From Salminus brasiliensis (Eukaryota; Chordata; Actinopteri; Characiformes; Bryconidae), in assembly GCF_030463535.1 (NCBI RefSeq), contig NC_132892.1:30130507-30194506 (forward strand): a DNA stretch of 64,000 bases, in the 5' to 3' direction. The number at the start of each line of letters is the position of its first letter. Within the stretch, counting starts at the first letter, position 1. Under the pieces are notes generated by a model. The model had not been told where the DNA came from. It ran no database searches and worked only from the letters and a program-made list of their open reading frames with translations. Below, one piece after another: positions 1 to 47,040 of this stretch. A program made the position numbers and the translations under genes.

Positions 1-88
1 GAGAGGCAGCTTGCCGAGCCCGGATATCGAACCCACAACCCTGTCATCAATAGCCTGAAGCTCTGACCGCTGAGCCCCCACTGCCCAA
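1..88 (-). mobile_element. tRNA-derived SINE fragment
   Basis: Read on the minus strand, GGGGGCTCAGCGGTCAGAGC resembles a Pol III A box and GTGGGTTCGATATCCGGG a B box, the layout of a tRNA-derived SINE head. The element runs off the window edge. Confidence 0.6.
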
Positions 89-794
89 AAAGCTCTGCTG
101 TGACCTGGATTAGAAGAACACACCCTATTAAGGGGGGCAGACTGCATTTGGGGTAAAATGCTGTAGAAATTATATTAGAACGAACAGTAATTTTCTTCAA
201 ATCTGATGGAGAAGACATTTTTGTAATGCACACACACTCACACACACCTCTGTGAGATATCTCTTTACATAAGGGAGGAGGGGGGGTCGTAATATCTAGT
301 GTTTCACAGCCGCAGCCGTGGCTGTAGCGCCTTTCAGTGTCTAGTTTCCGTGACAAATTCGCTCATGTAATGGAACCATTAGTGCCTGAGAGGGAGGTTC
401 CCTACAAACACACACACACACACACATATATATATATTTTTTTTTTTCTTCATTTATTTATTTATTTTTTGAGCATATATGTGTGTGTGTGTGTGTGTGT
501 GTGTAAAGAGTCGGTTTCAGATCATGACCAGGGCTTAAAGGCATTAAGGAGCCCATGTCCTACATTTCCTTGTGGTTTCCCCCCTGAGGTCCACTTATAA
601 CAACCATTCGTGTGGTTTTATGAACCAAAACCAGTCATAGTCCATTTCTACATGACCATTTCCCAAACCGGGTCTTTAACACTGACGTCCAGCGGCTTTC
701 CATAGTGAGCATTCCTGTTCTTAGTGCGACTCAGGTTAAGTGAGTAGAAGATGAACTGAATCTTCAAGAGCTACAAAGTTAGGCTGTTTCTCAA

Positions 795-825
<31 letters not shown>

Positions 826-929
826 TTATTTAATAAATTAAAAAGTGAAAAAAGAAGCACCATGCAGATGTTTGGGCACCCCCAGAGATTTGAGCTCTAA
901 AATGATCTTAGACCTTAAGTAGCTAATTA
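89..929. other. Downstream flank, no gene
   Basis: Non-coding. It contains short CA/GT runs (228-246, 409-426, 480-504), a T-rich stretch (430-470) and an ATT trinucleotide run (796-826). Nothing else was recognised. Confidence 0.7.
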
Positions 930-1735
930 GAATGAGGAGAACACAGTGTGAATGAGGAGAACATTGTAGAACACTGTGTGAATGAGGAGAACTTTGTAGA
1001 ACACTGTGTGAATGAGGAGAACACAGTGTAAATGAGGAGAACATTGTAGAACACTGTGTGAATGAGGAGAACTTTGTAGAACACTGTGTGAATGAGGAGA
1101 ACACAGTGTGAATGAGGAGAACTTTGTAGAACACTGTGTGAATGAGGAGAACACAGTGTGAATGAGGAGAACTTTGTAGAACACTGTGTGAATGAGGAGA
1201 ACACAGTGTGAATGAGGAGAACATTGTAGAACACAGTGTGAATAGGGAGAACTTTGTAGAACACTGTGTAAATGAGGAGAACGTTTTTCAACACTGTGTG
1301 AATGGGGAGAACATTGTAGAACACTGTGAATGAGGAGAAAATTGTAGAACACTATAAATGAGGAGAACGTTGTAGAACAGTGTGAATGGGGAGAACGTTG
1401 TAGAACAGTGTGAATGAGGAGAACGTTGTAGAACACAGTGTGAATGAGGAGAACATTGTAGAACACTATAAATGAGGAGAACATTGTAGAACACTGTGAA
1501 TGGGGAGAACGTTGTAGAACAGTGTGAATGAGGAGAACGTTGTAGAACACATTGTGAATAGGGAGAATGTTGTAGAACACAGTGTGAATGAGGAGAACAT
1601 TGTAGAACATTGTGAATAGGGAGAACGTTGTAGAACACTGTGAATGAGAACATTGTAGAACACATTGTGAATAGGGAGAACGTTGTAGAACACTGTGAAT
1701 GAGGAGAACATTGTAGAACACAGTGTGAACGGTCT
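930..1735. repeat. Minisatellite, 20/30-bp units
   Basis: About 30 copies of AATGAGGAGAACATTGTAGA followed by ACACTGTGTG (30 bp), or a 20-bp short form (AATGAGGAGAACACAGTGTG). The overlapping minus-strand open frames here are by-products of the repeat. Confidence 0.95.
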
Positions 1736-2085
1736 GTAGAGCCCATCTCACAGCCAGCCCACAGCGTTCCCACGGGAGCAGCAGAGCAGCGCTGAAGACC
1801 TTCATAACCTCTGTCACATGCCTGTCTAGCTGTCTAGACACACACACTAACAGTATTACGTCTTTTGGCCGGGGGAACCGGTCAGATAAGGCCTGTAGAA
1901 CCGAGTTAGGGAGAGGTACGGTTCTTGTTAACGCACTAATATTAACCGGGGATGATTTCTGGAGGATGGGCTGCTGAGGCTGTGTCCCAAATGCCCACCT
2001 CAGATATCAAGCACGTCTTTGGCTGATCGGCTGCACCTGGGATGGATCACTGGGACTGTTCACTGAACTGTTCGGTGAAGAAAAT
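1736..2085. other. Flank between minisatellite and 3' UTR
   Basis: Unique-looking sequence with no coding exon recognised. It lies past the candidate jag1 poly(A) signal. Confidence 0.5.
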
Positions 2086-2105
2086 CACAGTCTGAAGTCA
2101 CAGGT

Positions 2106-2111
2106 TTTATT
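2106..2111 (-). terminator. Candidate distal poly(A) signal AATAAA
   Basis: AATAAA on the minus strand, within AAGAAATAAAACC, just past the block resembling the distal JAG1 3' UTR. Cleavage would be expected near 2085-2095. Other AATAAA hexamers (for example 4777-4782) could give shorter transcripts. Confidence 0.4.
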
Positions 2112-2689
2112 TCTTACAAAGTATTTAATAAATATTACTTTCCAACAGCACAAAGAAACAATACACAAAATAAACAGACATGACTCGTTGCCAGGAGCGA
2201 CATCTCCAAAAAAAAAAAAAAAAAAAAAAGTAGAGGCCTAAAAAAAATGGCGCAAGTACATGTGGTCAGCATCATATAATGGAAAATTCAGGTCCAGAAT
2301 TGGACCTGAATTTTCCAGCTCTCCTCAGAATGAAGAGTTAAATGTTCCAGACCTGAAGAACAGCTTTCTAGAAAAACATGATCAGCTGAATCTGGTACGT
2401 TTTTAAAATTTGGTTTCATTTTCCAGAAAAGAGGAAGTCGTCTCACCGTTCCAGCTGTTCTTCTCATTTTTACGTAAACGCCAAACATGGAGGCTACGTG
2501 CTCTATCTGCACCCCACTACGGAATACTGCTACGGGAAGTGATTACTGTAATTGTAACAATAATAATAATAATAATAATAATAATATGGTGACAGGACGT
2601 TCTAGGTTGACTCGAGATTCTTAAAAAATAAAGATATCAAAGAACCAAACCATGTTTGCAATAGACATTTCCACCCCCCATTATTTTTA

Positions 2690-2935
2690 GGTTAGCCAGT
2701 TATTAGCCAATTAGCCCCCCGCTGCCCCCAATCGCATGTAAAGCTCCACCATGCCAGCATCACACTGAAGAGATGTGGGGAGAGAGAGCGAGAGCCATCC
2801 ATCCCCCCGCACAGAGAGAGAGAGAGCAAGGCCGATTGTGCTCCCTCAGGCTCCGGCTGCTGATGGCAGGCAGCGCGACCTGGGATTCGAACCAGCGATC
2901 CTCGGGTCATAGCACCCACACTGATCTCATCTCTA
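2690..2935 (-). mobile_element. tRNA-derived SINE in the 3' UTR
   Basis: The minus strand carries the B-box-like GGTTCGAATCCCAGG near 2880-2895 and an A-box-like region before it; the plus-strand form GGGATTCGAACCAGCGATCC is typical of fish SINEs. GA-rich tracts lie at 2779-2830. Confidence 0.6.
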
Positions 2936-3149
2936 CTACAAACATGAACTGGTTCTTTATGGAACCACGTTTAGCTACATAAGGAACCAAACCATGTCTG
3001 TGATCGAGATGATGAGGGTGACGAACTTTACTGAAGTGGCTCTTAAAAAGCAGAGCATGGCCGAAGCGTTTACGAACGCTGATGAGCCAATGAGAGCTGA
3101 TCCTGGATCAGGATCTTTGCCCTGCAATAAAGCCCTCATGTTTGTGAGA

Positions 3150-3315
3150 GTGTGAAGAACCTTCTCTTGACGTTAAGGTTCTTCACTCTCACTCACACAC
3201 ATTTCTCTGTTACAAAACATGGCTTGGTTCTTCATGCCAAAACCAAAGCTGGTTGTTCTGTGGCATCCCTCAAGGAACCATTTCAAGCCCCCTTCATATT
3301 TAAGAGTGTAGAACA
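3150..3315. repeat. GGTTCT-type dispersed repeat
   Basis: Repeated AAGGTTCTTCA and TTCTGTGGCATCCCTCAAGG motifs, ending AATTTAAGAGTGTA-like. Similar sequence occurs at 4585-4875, 6038-6180, 46990-47040, 47590-47690, 60230-60300 and 63275-63390. Confidence 0.55.
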
Positions 3316-4047
3316 AGACACCGTTTCCAGAAAAGTTCAGCTCTCTTCTGTTTGTCTTTGTAGGAAAGTCAAACTGGTTGTTCAGAGAAAGCGAAAGTGT
3401 TTTCTCCTCCATCCGTTTTTTTCAGTTCAATACAAAAATAATCCTGGCGAACGTTCAGGCGTGAAAACGACACCCATCATACAGTTCAAAAATAAAACTA
3501 CTCTCTCAAGAACACTTTTGGCTTTTTTAGTTTTTTATGAAAACGTGAAACAATATTTTCTCCACAAAAATAAAGAAGTAGAAAGCTTACAAAGCCGTCA
3601 AACCTTCCAATCTATACAAAGCACATAAATAAAAAAGAAAAAAGAAAAAGGAATGATAGGCTCTTGATGATTAATTTAATAAATCAAATATACACAATGA
3701 TTAATTAAAAAATATGTACATACAGAATCTACACAACACCGTCATTCTACGTCCACAATTGAATTCTTCATATTGCGAGAGAGAAAGCTGAAATATGTTC
3801 GACCTGCCCAACTGCAAACAAAATGAAACCCAAAACAAAAACAAACATTAAAAACGGATAAAAAAATTAAAATAAGCACAAAAAAACTCATCAAAACAAG
3901 AAACCTTAAAATAAAAAATAAAAAATTAAACCATAAAAATAAAATGTAAAAAAAAACAAAAAAAACAAACAAAACTAAAACTCAAAAAACAAAAAAACTA
4001 AAACAAAAGCATAATCAAAACAAAAAGAATCTAAAAAACGAAGAAAA

Positions 4048-5045
4048 AAAATGCTAATAAATAAATAATGGTAATAAAGTTTAGGTGGTTGATGTGGTTT
4101 TCTCTAATTGGGGACTCCTTTACCAACAGACTGTTTACAGTCACAGCTCTATACCCAGACTGTAATATTAGCCATTAAAATAGAACCAGCAGAACTGGTC
4201 TCAGATCAGCTTTAAAAAAAGCCAATTTTATGACAAACAGCTCCATGTAGAAACGTAATGACGCTGAAGCCGGGAATAATTCATAATTATTCATTACATG
4301 AAGACCACCAGAGCGACGTCACCCCCCCCTCACAAACAAACAACTAAACAAAAAGCAGAATAAAAATGCTAATAAATAATAGTAATAAAGTTTAGGTGGT
4401 TGATGTGGTTTTCTCTAATTGGGGACTCGTTTACCTTTCACACGGCTCTAACAGCAGCCCAGCTCACCCAGACCGTAATATTAACCTTTACAATACAACC
4501 AGCAGAACTGGTCTCAGATCAGCTTTAAAAAAAAACTTTTTAAAGACTTTATGACGAACAGTTCATGTATAAACACGGTTAGCTCACACTCTTCAAAATA
4601 GAGGTTCTACAAAGGGTTCTTTGAGCAATGTCACAAAAGAACCACTTTTGGTACCACAAAAAGATGTGTGTGTTCAAACAAGTGTACATAAAGGTTCTCT
4701 ACCTATTTAACGGTTCTCCACAGGGTTCTCAGAGTGATGCTATAGAAGAACCCCTTTTAGTTCCGTTCTTCAACTATTTATTACCACTTTGAAGGTTCTT
4801 CATGTTCTCTTTTACAACAAAAGTGGATCTTCTATGGCATCACCCTTGGTGTGGCACCTTTTTTTAAAGAGTGCAGTCGACTCAGGTCTAAAATGCTTTG
4901 TGAACTGATCCCAGGAAAACACTGACAGATGCTGCGAGTGCAAAGCCACCCAACTCCAAATGATCCACTCAGTGACGCAGAAGCCAGGAATAACTCATAA
5001 TTGGTCTACACTACATGAAGACCACCAGAGCGGTGTCGTCGTTTT
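4048..5045. repeat. Duplicated A-B-A'-B' block in the 3' UTR
   Basis: Segment A (about 4048-4250; TTTAGGTGGTTGATGTGGTT, then CCAGCAGAACTGGTCTCAGA) recurs as A' at about 4366-4570. Segment B (about 4255-4325; CATGAAGACCACCAGAGCG) recurs as B' at about 4972-5040. A 300-bp GGTTCT-type repeat (4585-4875) separates A' from B'. The order suggests a tandem duplication later split by an insertion. Confidence 0.8.
4585..4875. repeat. GGTTCT-type dispersed repeat
   Basis: Longest copy of the family: GGTTCTACAAAGGGTTCTTT, ATAGAAGAACCCCTTTTAGT and CTTCTATGGCATCACCC, closing with TTTAAAGAGTGCAGT. Complementary AGAACC/GGTTCT motifs suggest a MITE- or SINE-like hairpin. Confidence 0.6.
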
Positions 5046-5441
5046 TAATAGGGCTGTTCTCCTTTGCCCCCCACCCCCCCACCCACCTACAAAAACGTCC
5101 ACCTAGCACACCTGGAAAACCAGCCGCCCACAGCAACCTGACCGAATCAGCCGGCGCGTCTTCACTGTGGATTTGGCTGTGGGCACTTTTTTATTTTCTC
5201 CGGATATTTTTTCCTTTGCTTTTTAGCTCCGCCTTTTTTTCCGTACGGAGTATCAAGCTTCTCAGCGGCGACCCAAAATAAAATACCTCGAAGTGAGCTC
5301 AACCTTCCTCTAGTTTTAACTGTTTTCCCTCTCTCACCTTCGTCCGTCACCTTTCCGCTTTATGGTTTCTTGCGCGGCTGTTTTCTTGGTCGTCGCAGCG
5401 ACTGCGACGTCTTCCCACCGGCGTTGCGCTCGTAGCGGTCG

Positions 5442-40322
<34,881 letters not shown>

Positions 40323-40741
40323 GCCTCCTCTCCTGCGTCCGCGCGGCCAAGACTACAAGTTTAGCCAGAGCGCAGCTCCTCATATACACTCCCTCCTCCA
40401 CGCGCACTATCACACACCTCTTCAGCTCCCAGACCGATCTGCACATGCACGACCGCAGAAACGAGTCCAAGTGCGTAAAAAAATGTGAGAAAAAAAAAAG
40501 CTCGTGCAGATGTGAAAACCCCCTTTTTTCTTTCCTCCGCGAGCCTTTTCTTCTTTTTGGGCTGTTGTTGTGGTTTGTGTGTTCCTCCGTCCTCCTGGTA
40601 GGTGTGTGTTGTTCCGCTGTGTGTCTGTGTGTCTGGCTGTTTGTTGTTGTTGTTGTTTTTGTTTACGCGTCTGCTCGTTCCGAAGGAGCTCGCGAGCTGC
40701 GCGAGAAAAAGCTTCGATTGTGAGAGCACGCGAGCGTTCTG
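40323..40741 (-). other. jag1: Probable jag1 5' UTR
   Basis: Between the ATG and the promoter motifs lies a GC- and A-rich stretch with no exon-like coding. Open frames here are short, and on neither strand do they resemble a known protein. Low-complexity GTTGTTGTTGTT (about 40640-40660) is included. Confidence 0.5.
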
Positions 40742-40870
40742 TCTATAACGGCCAGTTCACAGCGGAGGGGGCGGGGCGCGCCTGCGAGCGTGAATATTCA
40801 TGAGAGGGCGTGGCCATCGAACGAAATCACGCCCGCTCACAGTAAGGAGGAGCGGGGAGATTTATAAGGG
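40742..40870 (-). promoter_or_regulatory. jag1: Candidate jag1 core promoter
   Basis: On the minus strand there is a TATAAA at 40866-40861, a GC box (CCCCGCCCC, 40767-40775), a CACGCCC KLF/SP-type site near 40806-40812 and a second TATA-like GTTATAGA near 40742-40749. A start site 25-30 nt past either TATA would give a 5' UTR of roughly 390-510 nt. The TSS is inferred. Confidence 0.5.
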
Positions 40871-41640
40871 CGCTAAAAATGGCTTTAAAGAGCCTGTATT
40901 CCACATTCTCCTGATTTTATTCGCCACATGCGACTTTTGTGTGTTTTTGGTGCCAAAACCAGTCATTATTAAGTATTTCATGACCATTTTCTAACACCGC
41001 TTTATCCTTTTCTACTTAAGCGTGATTGAACTTTCAATAATGTGTTTGTTTCCCATAATTTTCACATATATACTTAAATACACATATATACTAAAATTTG
41101 TCTAACAATAAATATCTGATGCCAATAAATCAGACTATAGCTGTCCCAAACCTGGCTACTGCGCTCCCTAGTGGTTAAAATTCAGTTCTGCTGAGTCTGT
41201 AACTCCAATGATGACGAAATAGTGAAAATGTTCCACTGTTTTCTTAACAAAAATTTTATAAAATTAAATAGCTAACAACGAAAACTAAAAATTGACTTTT
41301 TTAAATTCTCAATTTCCTGTAATACTACCAGACCTTTTCTGTCTCTACAACAACTTCTTGTGTTTTTGATGAGGTCCCCATGTATAAGTGGGTGGGGCAA
41401 CATAATATTACCCAGTAATTAGCTCATAAATAACAATTATGGCTTGTAATTGCAGTAAATCACATTATGGAAAGGATAATGTGTTACGATGTCCGATTCA
41501 TGCTGACTATGGAAATATTTGGTTATGTAAATGAGCTCTATTCTAAATGGCTGCTGTTGTATTTGGTCTCATTCAAAAAGCAGCACAGGCTGAAACACTT
41601 CTTATAACTTCAGAGTCAAGAGGCGGGGCTAAACTAGTGT
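40870..41640. other. Upstream flank, AT-rich, no gene
   Basis: No coding potential or recognisable repeat. Confidence 0.6.
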
Positions 41641-42760
41641 AAGCAGAATAGACGCATGATGCATGCATTTTTTAGGTTTTTGTGACGTCACAAAAACAAT
41701 TCATATTTGGCAGCTTAGCTTTCATGCATGGACTGTACAGATTAGCGGAGTGAACTGTAACATTAGCAATGTTTACATACAACTCGATACTGACGACAAG
41801 TTTGACGTCAGAAAGATGCTGAATTTTAACGTCAGACAGACGTTACATGTTATTTGAAAATAAAAATAGTGTTGACATCAAGCTCCAACATTGGACAGAT
41901 GTTTATTTTGGTTAGAAATCAAAGCCAAATGTCTATCAAAAACCAACACTGCATTGATAGCAAGCTCCAACATTGGACAGACATTGAATTTTGGTTGGAA
42001 ATCAAAGTCACATATTTGCCAAAAAAAAACAACATCGGGTTAACATCAAGCTTCAACGTTAGAGAGATGTTAAATTTTGGTTGGAAATCTAAGTCACATA
42101 TCCGTCAAAAAAACAACAACATTGGGTGGACATCAGGCTCCAACGTTAGACAGATGTTGAATTTTGGTTGGAAATCAAATTTAAATATCTAATAAAAACC
42201 AACATTGCATTGATATCAAGCTCCAACGTTAGACAGATGTTGAATTTTGGTTGGAAATCAAATTCAAATATCTATCAGAAACCAACACTGCATTATTATC
42301 AAGCTCAACGTTAGACAGATGTTGAATTTTGGTTGAAAATTAAAGTCACATGTCTATCAAAAACCATTTATATCCAACTGCATTGATATCAAGCTCCAAC
42401 ATTAGAAAGACGTTGAACTTTGGTTACTTAACACCATAACTTTACAACCAACACCATATCAACATCGTCAACAACGCCCGGCCTTCACGTTGTGTGGACA
42501 TTGACATTACGAAATTTAGCAGATGTTGGGTTTTGGCCACCACACCTCACAACTAAACGCTGGTGTTTTCCGTCAGTATTATGTTGGAATGAGACGTTTG
42601 GAAGACGTTGGATTTTGCTTAACCAACATCTCAACTTAAATTCAACAAAATATCAATCTTCAGTTTCCTGCATCCAACCGACGCTGGTGTTAGACGTTGG
42701 CCTGACACTGAATGTTGGTCACAGACAAAATCAATCAGAGAATAACGTCTAGAGATGTTG
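41640..42760. repeat. Degenerate ~85-bp tandem repeat
   Basis: At least seven diverged units with TTGAATTTTGGTTGGAAATC, AAACCAACATTGCATTGATA and AAGCTCCAACGTTAGACAGA; further decayed units reach 42760. Confidence 0.8.
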
Positions 42761-42769
42761 GTGATCGGC

Positions 42770-43460
42770 CTATTTGAGAGCATTTAGCTCCCATCAAGCC
42801 GTGGCCGGTCAGCAGAAGACTAACGAGATACGAAGGCTTTCAGGTGATCGTATAATCATTGATCTACACAGACGAGACGTTCAAAGAAGCCACATGTGAA
42901 GAATCTGACTGATCGCTTAAGATTCATCTGCTCAAGTAAGCTTTGTTCCTGTCCTAAACGTCCTCACACAGTCCCGGCCTAATTCCCCAGACTCTCTGCC
43001 TAACCTGCCACTTTTAAAGCCCAGTTAATCAGCGCTGGTCATGTATTATGCATCAGCTGGGAGCGCGGTGTAATCCCAGAGCTGGTTGTACTGGAACGGA
43101 GGAAAGCGCATCTGTAATGACAGCTGGTTCAGCGCTAACTGAGCGGCCTACGTGAGCCTTTTCACTGGGTCTGCCAGGGGGGTAAAAATGCATGAATCTA
43201 AAAGTGGTGATTCAACTGCCTTGCTTTAGGAATGTCAGAACTGATTATAATAACAGTCATAAATCAATTTTTTCCCCATAAATCCTTCAAAAAGGCTTGT
43301 TGGGCCGATTCGGCATTCGTCTGCATTGCACTCCTGAGTCTCCAGTGTGTCTCCAAAACAGCCAGATCAAACCGAACTGTGTCAAATGTAAGATTTGATT
43401 CAGTGAATCGCTTCCTAACGAATCAAATCAGATCGAATGAATGAAAGGTCAGAGATTTAC
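42770..43460. promoter_or_regulatory. Unique upstream segment, possible enhancer
   Basis: The longest repeat-free part of the upstream flank, 2.5 kb from the gene start. The core 43010-43150 has AGTTAATCAGCGCTGG, TATGCATCAGCTGG (E-box) and TGTAATCCCAG (OTX/PITX-type). No coding potential. Confidence 0.3.
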
Positions 43461-43669
43461 TGCAGACTGGGTGGGTGGATGGGGGGGCAGAGTGTCAGAA
43501 GAAAGAGATGAGGAGCGGAGGGGGAGGAAGGCGGGAGCAGAGTGGGATGGGGTCGTCTCGTGAAACGGAGAAGTGCAGGGGGGCGGTGGTCTTTATTCTG
43601 AAATTGGAACAGCTGTGTCTCGCTGCCTTTAAAGAGGGGCCATGAATAGATGATGGCTTTGGAAAGCAC

Positions 43670-43833
43670 CCCCCCCCCCAAAAAAAAAAAAAAACAGCCG
43701 ACCCGCCTCCCCTCCTCCCCAGGGCAGAGTGGGATGGTGTGGAGCGAGAGAAAGAGAGAGAGATAATAATACAGACTGGAGACAAGAGGAGGGTGATGGA
43801 CTAATGAGGTAAAGTGAGCCTTAGACTGAATAC

Positions 43834-43872
<39 letters not shown>

Positions 43873-43975
43873 ATGGGGAGAGGGCAAGACAAGAGATAGA
43901 GTAAGAAAACGAGAGTGAGAGAGTGATAGAAAGCGAGAGAGGGGGACAGAGAGAGAGAGAGAAAGAAAAAAAAAG

Positions 43976-44012
<37 letters not shown>

Positions 44013-44035
44013 TGGAGAGAGAGAGTGTATGATGG
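43670..44035. repeat. C/A run and GA microsatellite cluster
   Basis: C9A16 at 43670-43694, then GA-rich 43747-43765, 43831-43872, 43915-44030. Confidence 0.9.
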
Positions 44036-44081
44036 GGGTGGGTGCTTGTCTAGCACCATACATACCAAATTCCTACAGTGC

Positions 44082-44112
44082 TGGTGTGTGTGTGTGTGTG
44101 TGTGTGTGTGTG
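44082..44112. repeat. GT microsatellite
   Basis: (GT)15 on the plus strand; unique-looking sequence follows to 44640 with no gene. Confidence 0.95.
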
Positions 44113-44639
44113 CATTTTGACTGGCCTTCTATTGCCCTCCTCATCTCTGCTGCCCCCTAGTGTTGAAGGCAATAGATTTAGTGACAGAGAGTCGTCTCCA
44201 ATCAGAGGGATTCCAACCCTGAAGGCCCCACAGTAGGACCTACAGTACTGAGTTACAGTCTCACACACCTAAAGATCAAAGACCTAAAGGCCACAACAAC
44301 AATTTATCCACCCAAATTCTTCAGAACCCGCTGTTGCCCAACTGAACATTGCTGATGTGACATCATCCAGAATTGCTCAAGTTGATGACATCACTGCACC
44401 ATTCATCGCTTCTGATCAGCAGTGGCTACTTTAAGACTGTCCCTCACTTCCCTCAGCTCCGCCTACTCTGAGCTGTTCGGTCATGATCACAGTAAAGGGT
44501 GTGGACCAGCGTGAGAAAACTCCACACACGCCAAGGAGCTTCTTCTGACTCAGCTCTGAGATAAACGCTGCTGAATTCAGTTTGAACCCGACTATGACCC
44601 GAAACAGATCAGAGCTCAAAACACGACTAACCTCTGAAC

Positions 44640-45150
44640 CCAAAGAATTCTGAACCCGTCCGTAAACCTGACAGAGTTCTGAACCCGTCCATAACCTGAC
44701 AGAATTCTCAACCCGTCCATAACCTGACAGAGTTCTGAACCCGTCCATAACCTGACAGAATTCTCAACCCGTCCATAACCTGACAGAGTTCTGAACCCGT
44801 CCATAACCTGACAGAATTCTGAACCCGTCCATAACCTGACAGAATTCTCAACCCGTCCATAACCTGACAGAGTTCTGAACCCGTCCATAACCTGACAGAA
44901 TTCTCAACCCGTCCATAACCTGACAGAGTTCTGAACCCGTCCATAACCTGACAGAATTCTCAACCCGTCCATAACCTGACAGAATTCTCAACCCGTCCAT
45001 AACCTGACAGAGTTCTGAACCCGTCCATAACCTGACAGAATTCTCAACCCGTCCATAACCTGACAGAGTTCTGAACCCGTCCATAACCTGACAGAATTCT
45101 GAACCCGTCTGTAACCCAACAGAATTCTGAACCCGTCTGTAACCCAACAA
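44640..45150. repeat. 28-bp minisatellite
   Basis: About 18 units of AGAATTCTGAACCCGTCCAT plus AACCTGAC, with EcoRI-like GAATTC/GAGTTC alternation. Confidence 0.96.
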
Positions 45151-45545
45151 ATATGAAAGACATCTGAAATGTGTTAAACTATCGAAGCGGTTTGTCTCCT
45201 CCTGTAAAGTCATTTTAAAAACAGCCACAGTTTGAGAAATGACAACAGAACCAGACCAGACCCGGGACGCAATCAGGTGGGTCCAGTTGTGGTTTGGACA
45301 AGTTGGTTAAGCTCTGAGCATCTTTCGGGATCTTTATTTTAGTGACAGGACCCGACTGTCTGTCTGTCTCTTTCTCTACTCGGACCACCTGTCTGTCTCT
45401 CTGGTGTGAGGGGTGTTACAGTAGGGTCATGCTGACTGTCGGTGTGTATAAAAGTTCCCACAGTCACTCCTTCTCTTTCTAGCTCTGACCTGCGTGTCAC
45501 TCTCCCAGCTGCTGCTGTTGCGAAACACACCAGATTTGGTGAGAA

Positions 45546-45549
<4 letters not shown>

Positions 45550-45596
<47 letters not shown>
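45550..45596. repeat. GA microsatellite
   Basis: (GA)n on the plus strand. The sequence 45150-45550 shows no gene. Confidence 0.95.
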
Positions 45597-45598
<2 letters not shown>

Positions 45599-45674
45599 GT
45601 CTAAACAGTGAGGCCTGTAATTACATGTGTAACTGCATCAGCAGGTGCAAAACCTGAACGCTTGTTACTGTATT

Positions 45675-45860
45675 TAGACAAAAGTATTGGGACATCTGCT
45701 CATTCATAGTTTCCTCTGAAATAAAGGTTTAAAAAAGAGTTTCTCCTGGTTTTGTTGGAGTAACTGTCTCTACTGTCCAGGGAAGAAGACTTTCTACTAG
45801 ATTGTGGAGCTGGAGCATTGCTGTGAGGATTTGATTGCATTTAGTGACAGGAGCTCAATG
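45675..45860 (+). mobile_element. Family-A TIR element, left end only
   Basis: Starts TTTAGACAAAAGTATTGGGA and stops in the interior after GTGAGGATTTGATTGCATTT. Confidence 0.75.
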
Positions 45861-47040
45861 GCAGTGGCAGCCATGAGAAACACCACCAACACCAGCGATG
45901 CTAGAAATGCCAGATCATCTGGCAGAACCGGTGTAATTCAGCCCAGTGTTGCCAACGTAGCGACTTCTCAGACCAATCTAGCTACTTTTTCTGGTGCTAT
46001 TGGAGACTTCTGGAGACTTCAGTGACTGTCCTCAGCAGCGGGGGCTGCCGTGAGCCCCGTCCCACAACACCTACAGTGCTCAGTCTCACAGTCAGAGCAG
46101 ACCCTCACCGCTCCACGTCCACACAAATGCAAATAAACTGCACATGCCCGCAGCCACCGCTGACCCCGCCCCTGTTTTCAGTGTGATGTAAATATAAACA
46201 CCTCAAAACTAAAAAACTATTTAACTAAGTAACTCTGCTAAAGTGTCCCTTTTAAGGTCACTCTGCCGGTCCCAAGCCCGGATAAAGGAGGAGGGTTGAG
46301 CGTAGAGGAGCAGTTCCTCCCCACATAACAGTCCTTTGATTAAATTTGATATGCTAACATTTAACAACACAAGACAACATTCATTTATGTGATTGATGTA
46401 AAAATGATTTATGTAATGTGGGTCTAGACGAAGCATTAAAGTCATGAAGGTAATTTGGGAAGTGATGGCCTATTTCAAAAAGTTCCTTTCATTTCAGAGA
46501 TGACATCATTTAGCGACTTCTAGCGACTTACAGGGCAGCCAATAGCCACTTTTCTTCCTGAGGAGTCGGCAACACCTACTCAGCCCTACATGTTCAAGGA
46601 ATCTGACCTCTGGAGGACAAATCCCACCTGGTTCGAATCCAGCAGAAGAAAGATGACAAAAATCCCCCGACAGAAAAGAGCGACGGCGTCGTTTCTCTAC
46701 CGGTTCACAGTACATTCATGAACCGTAGACCACAGCTAAAAGGCAACTATGACAATGAGCAGACAGGGCCTGCAAGACATTTCTCAAGCTGCATGTTTTT
46801 GTCTTCTGAGAGTTGCGTGTGTTTGTCTTGAGATCTTTCTGAAGTTCTTCGGAAAGATTTTGTCTGGTCTGGTCTGTTGGAACCACAGCGCTGATGTTGT
46901 TTGATGGTTTTCAGCATTTTTTCCCGATGCAGTCTCACAGTGCAGACTGTAAAAACAGAGAATTATTGGAAAGCAGCAGATGAACTGATGACCCTTCAAA
47001 ATAAAGGTGCTTCAAATGGTTCTTGAGCCTGAGTGATGCC
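45860..47040. other. Upstream flank, no gene
   Basis: Short open frames only. TGGTTCGAATCCAGCAG near 46631 looks like a SINE B-box remnant. Confidence 0.5.

Larger units (their letters stand above)
2086..5441 (-). other. jag1: jag1 3' UTR (probable extent)
   Basis: No coding potential is seen between the stop codon and about 2086. Two stretches resemble the human JAG1 3' UTR as I remember it: 3650-3735 (minus strand, containing TGTATGTACATATTTTTTAA) and 2107-2145 (AGTAATATTTATTAAAT). If so, the UTR is about 3.35 kb. It also holds a GGTTCT-type repeat, a SINE (2690-2935), AT-rich low complexity (3790-4060) and an internal duplication. Confidence 0.6.

Noticed and set aside
927..1847. Long minus-strand open frame of 306 codons
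   Set aside because: Produced by the 20/30-bp minisatellite; no domain or codon pattern of a real protein.
43457..44068. Minus-strand open frame of 203 codons
   Set aside because: Low-complexity Ser/Leu/Pro from GA-rich repeats.
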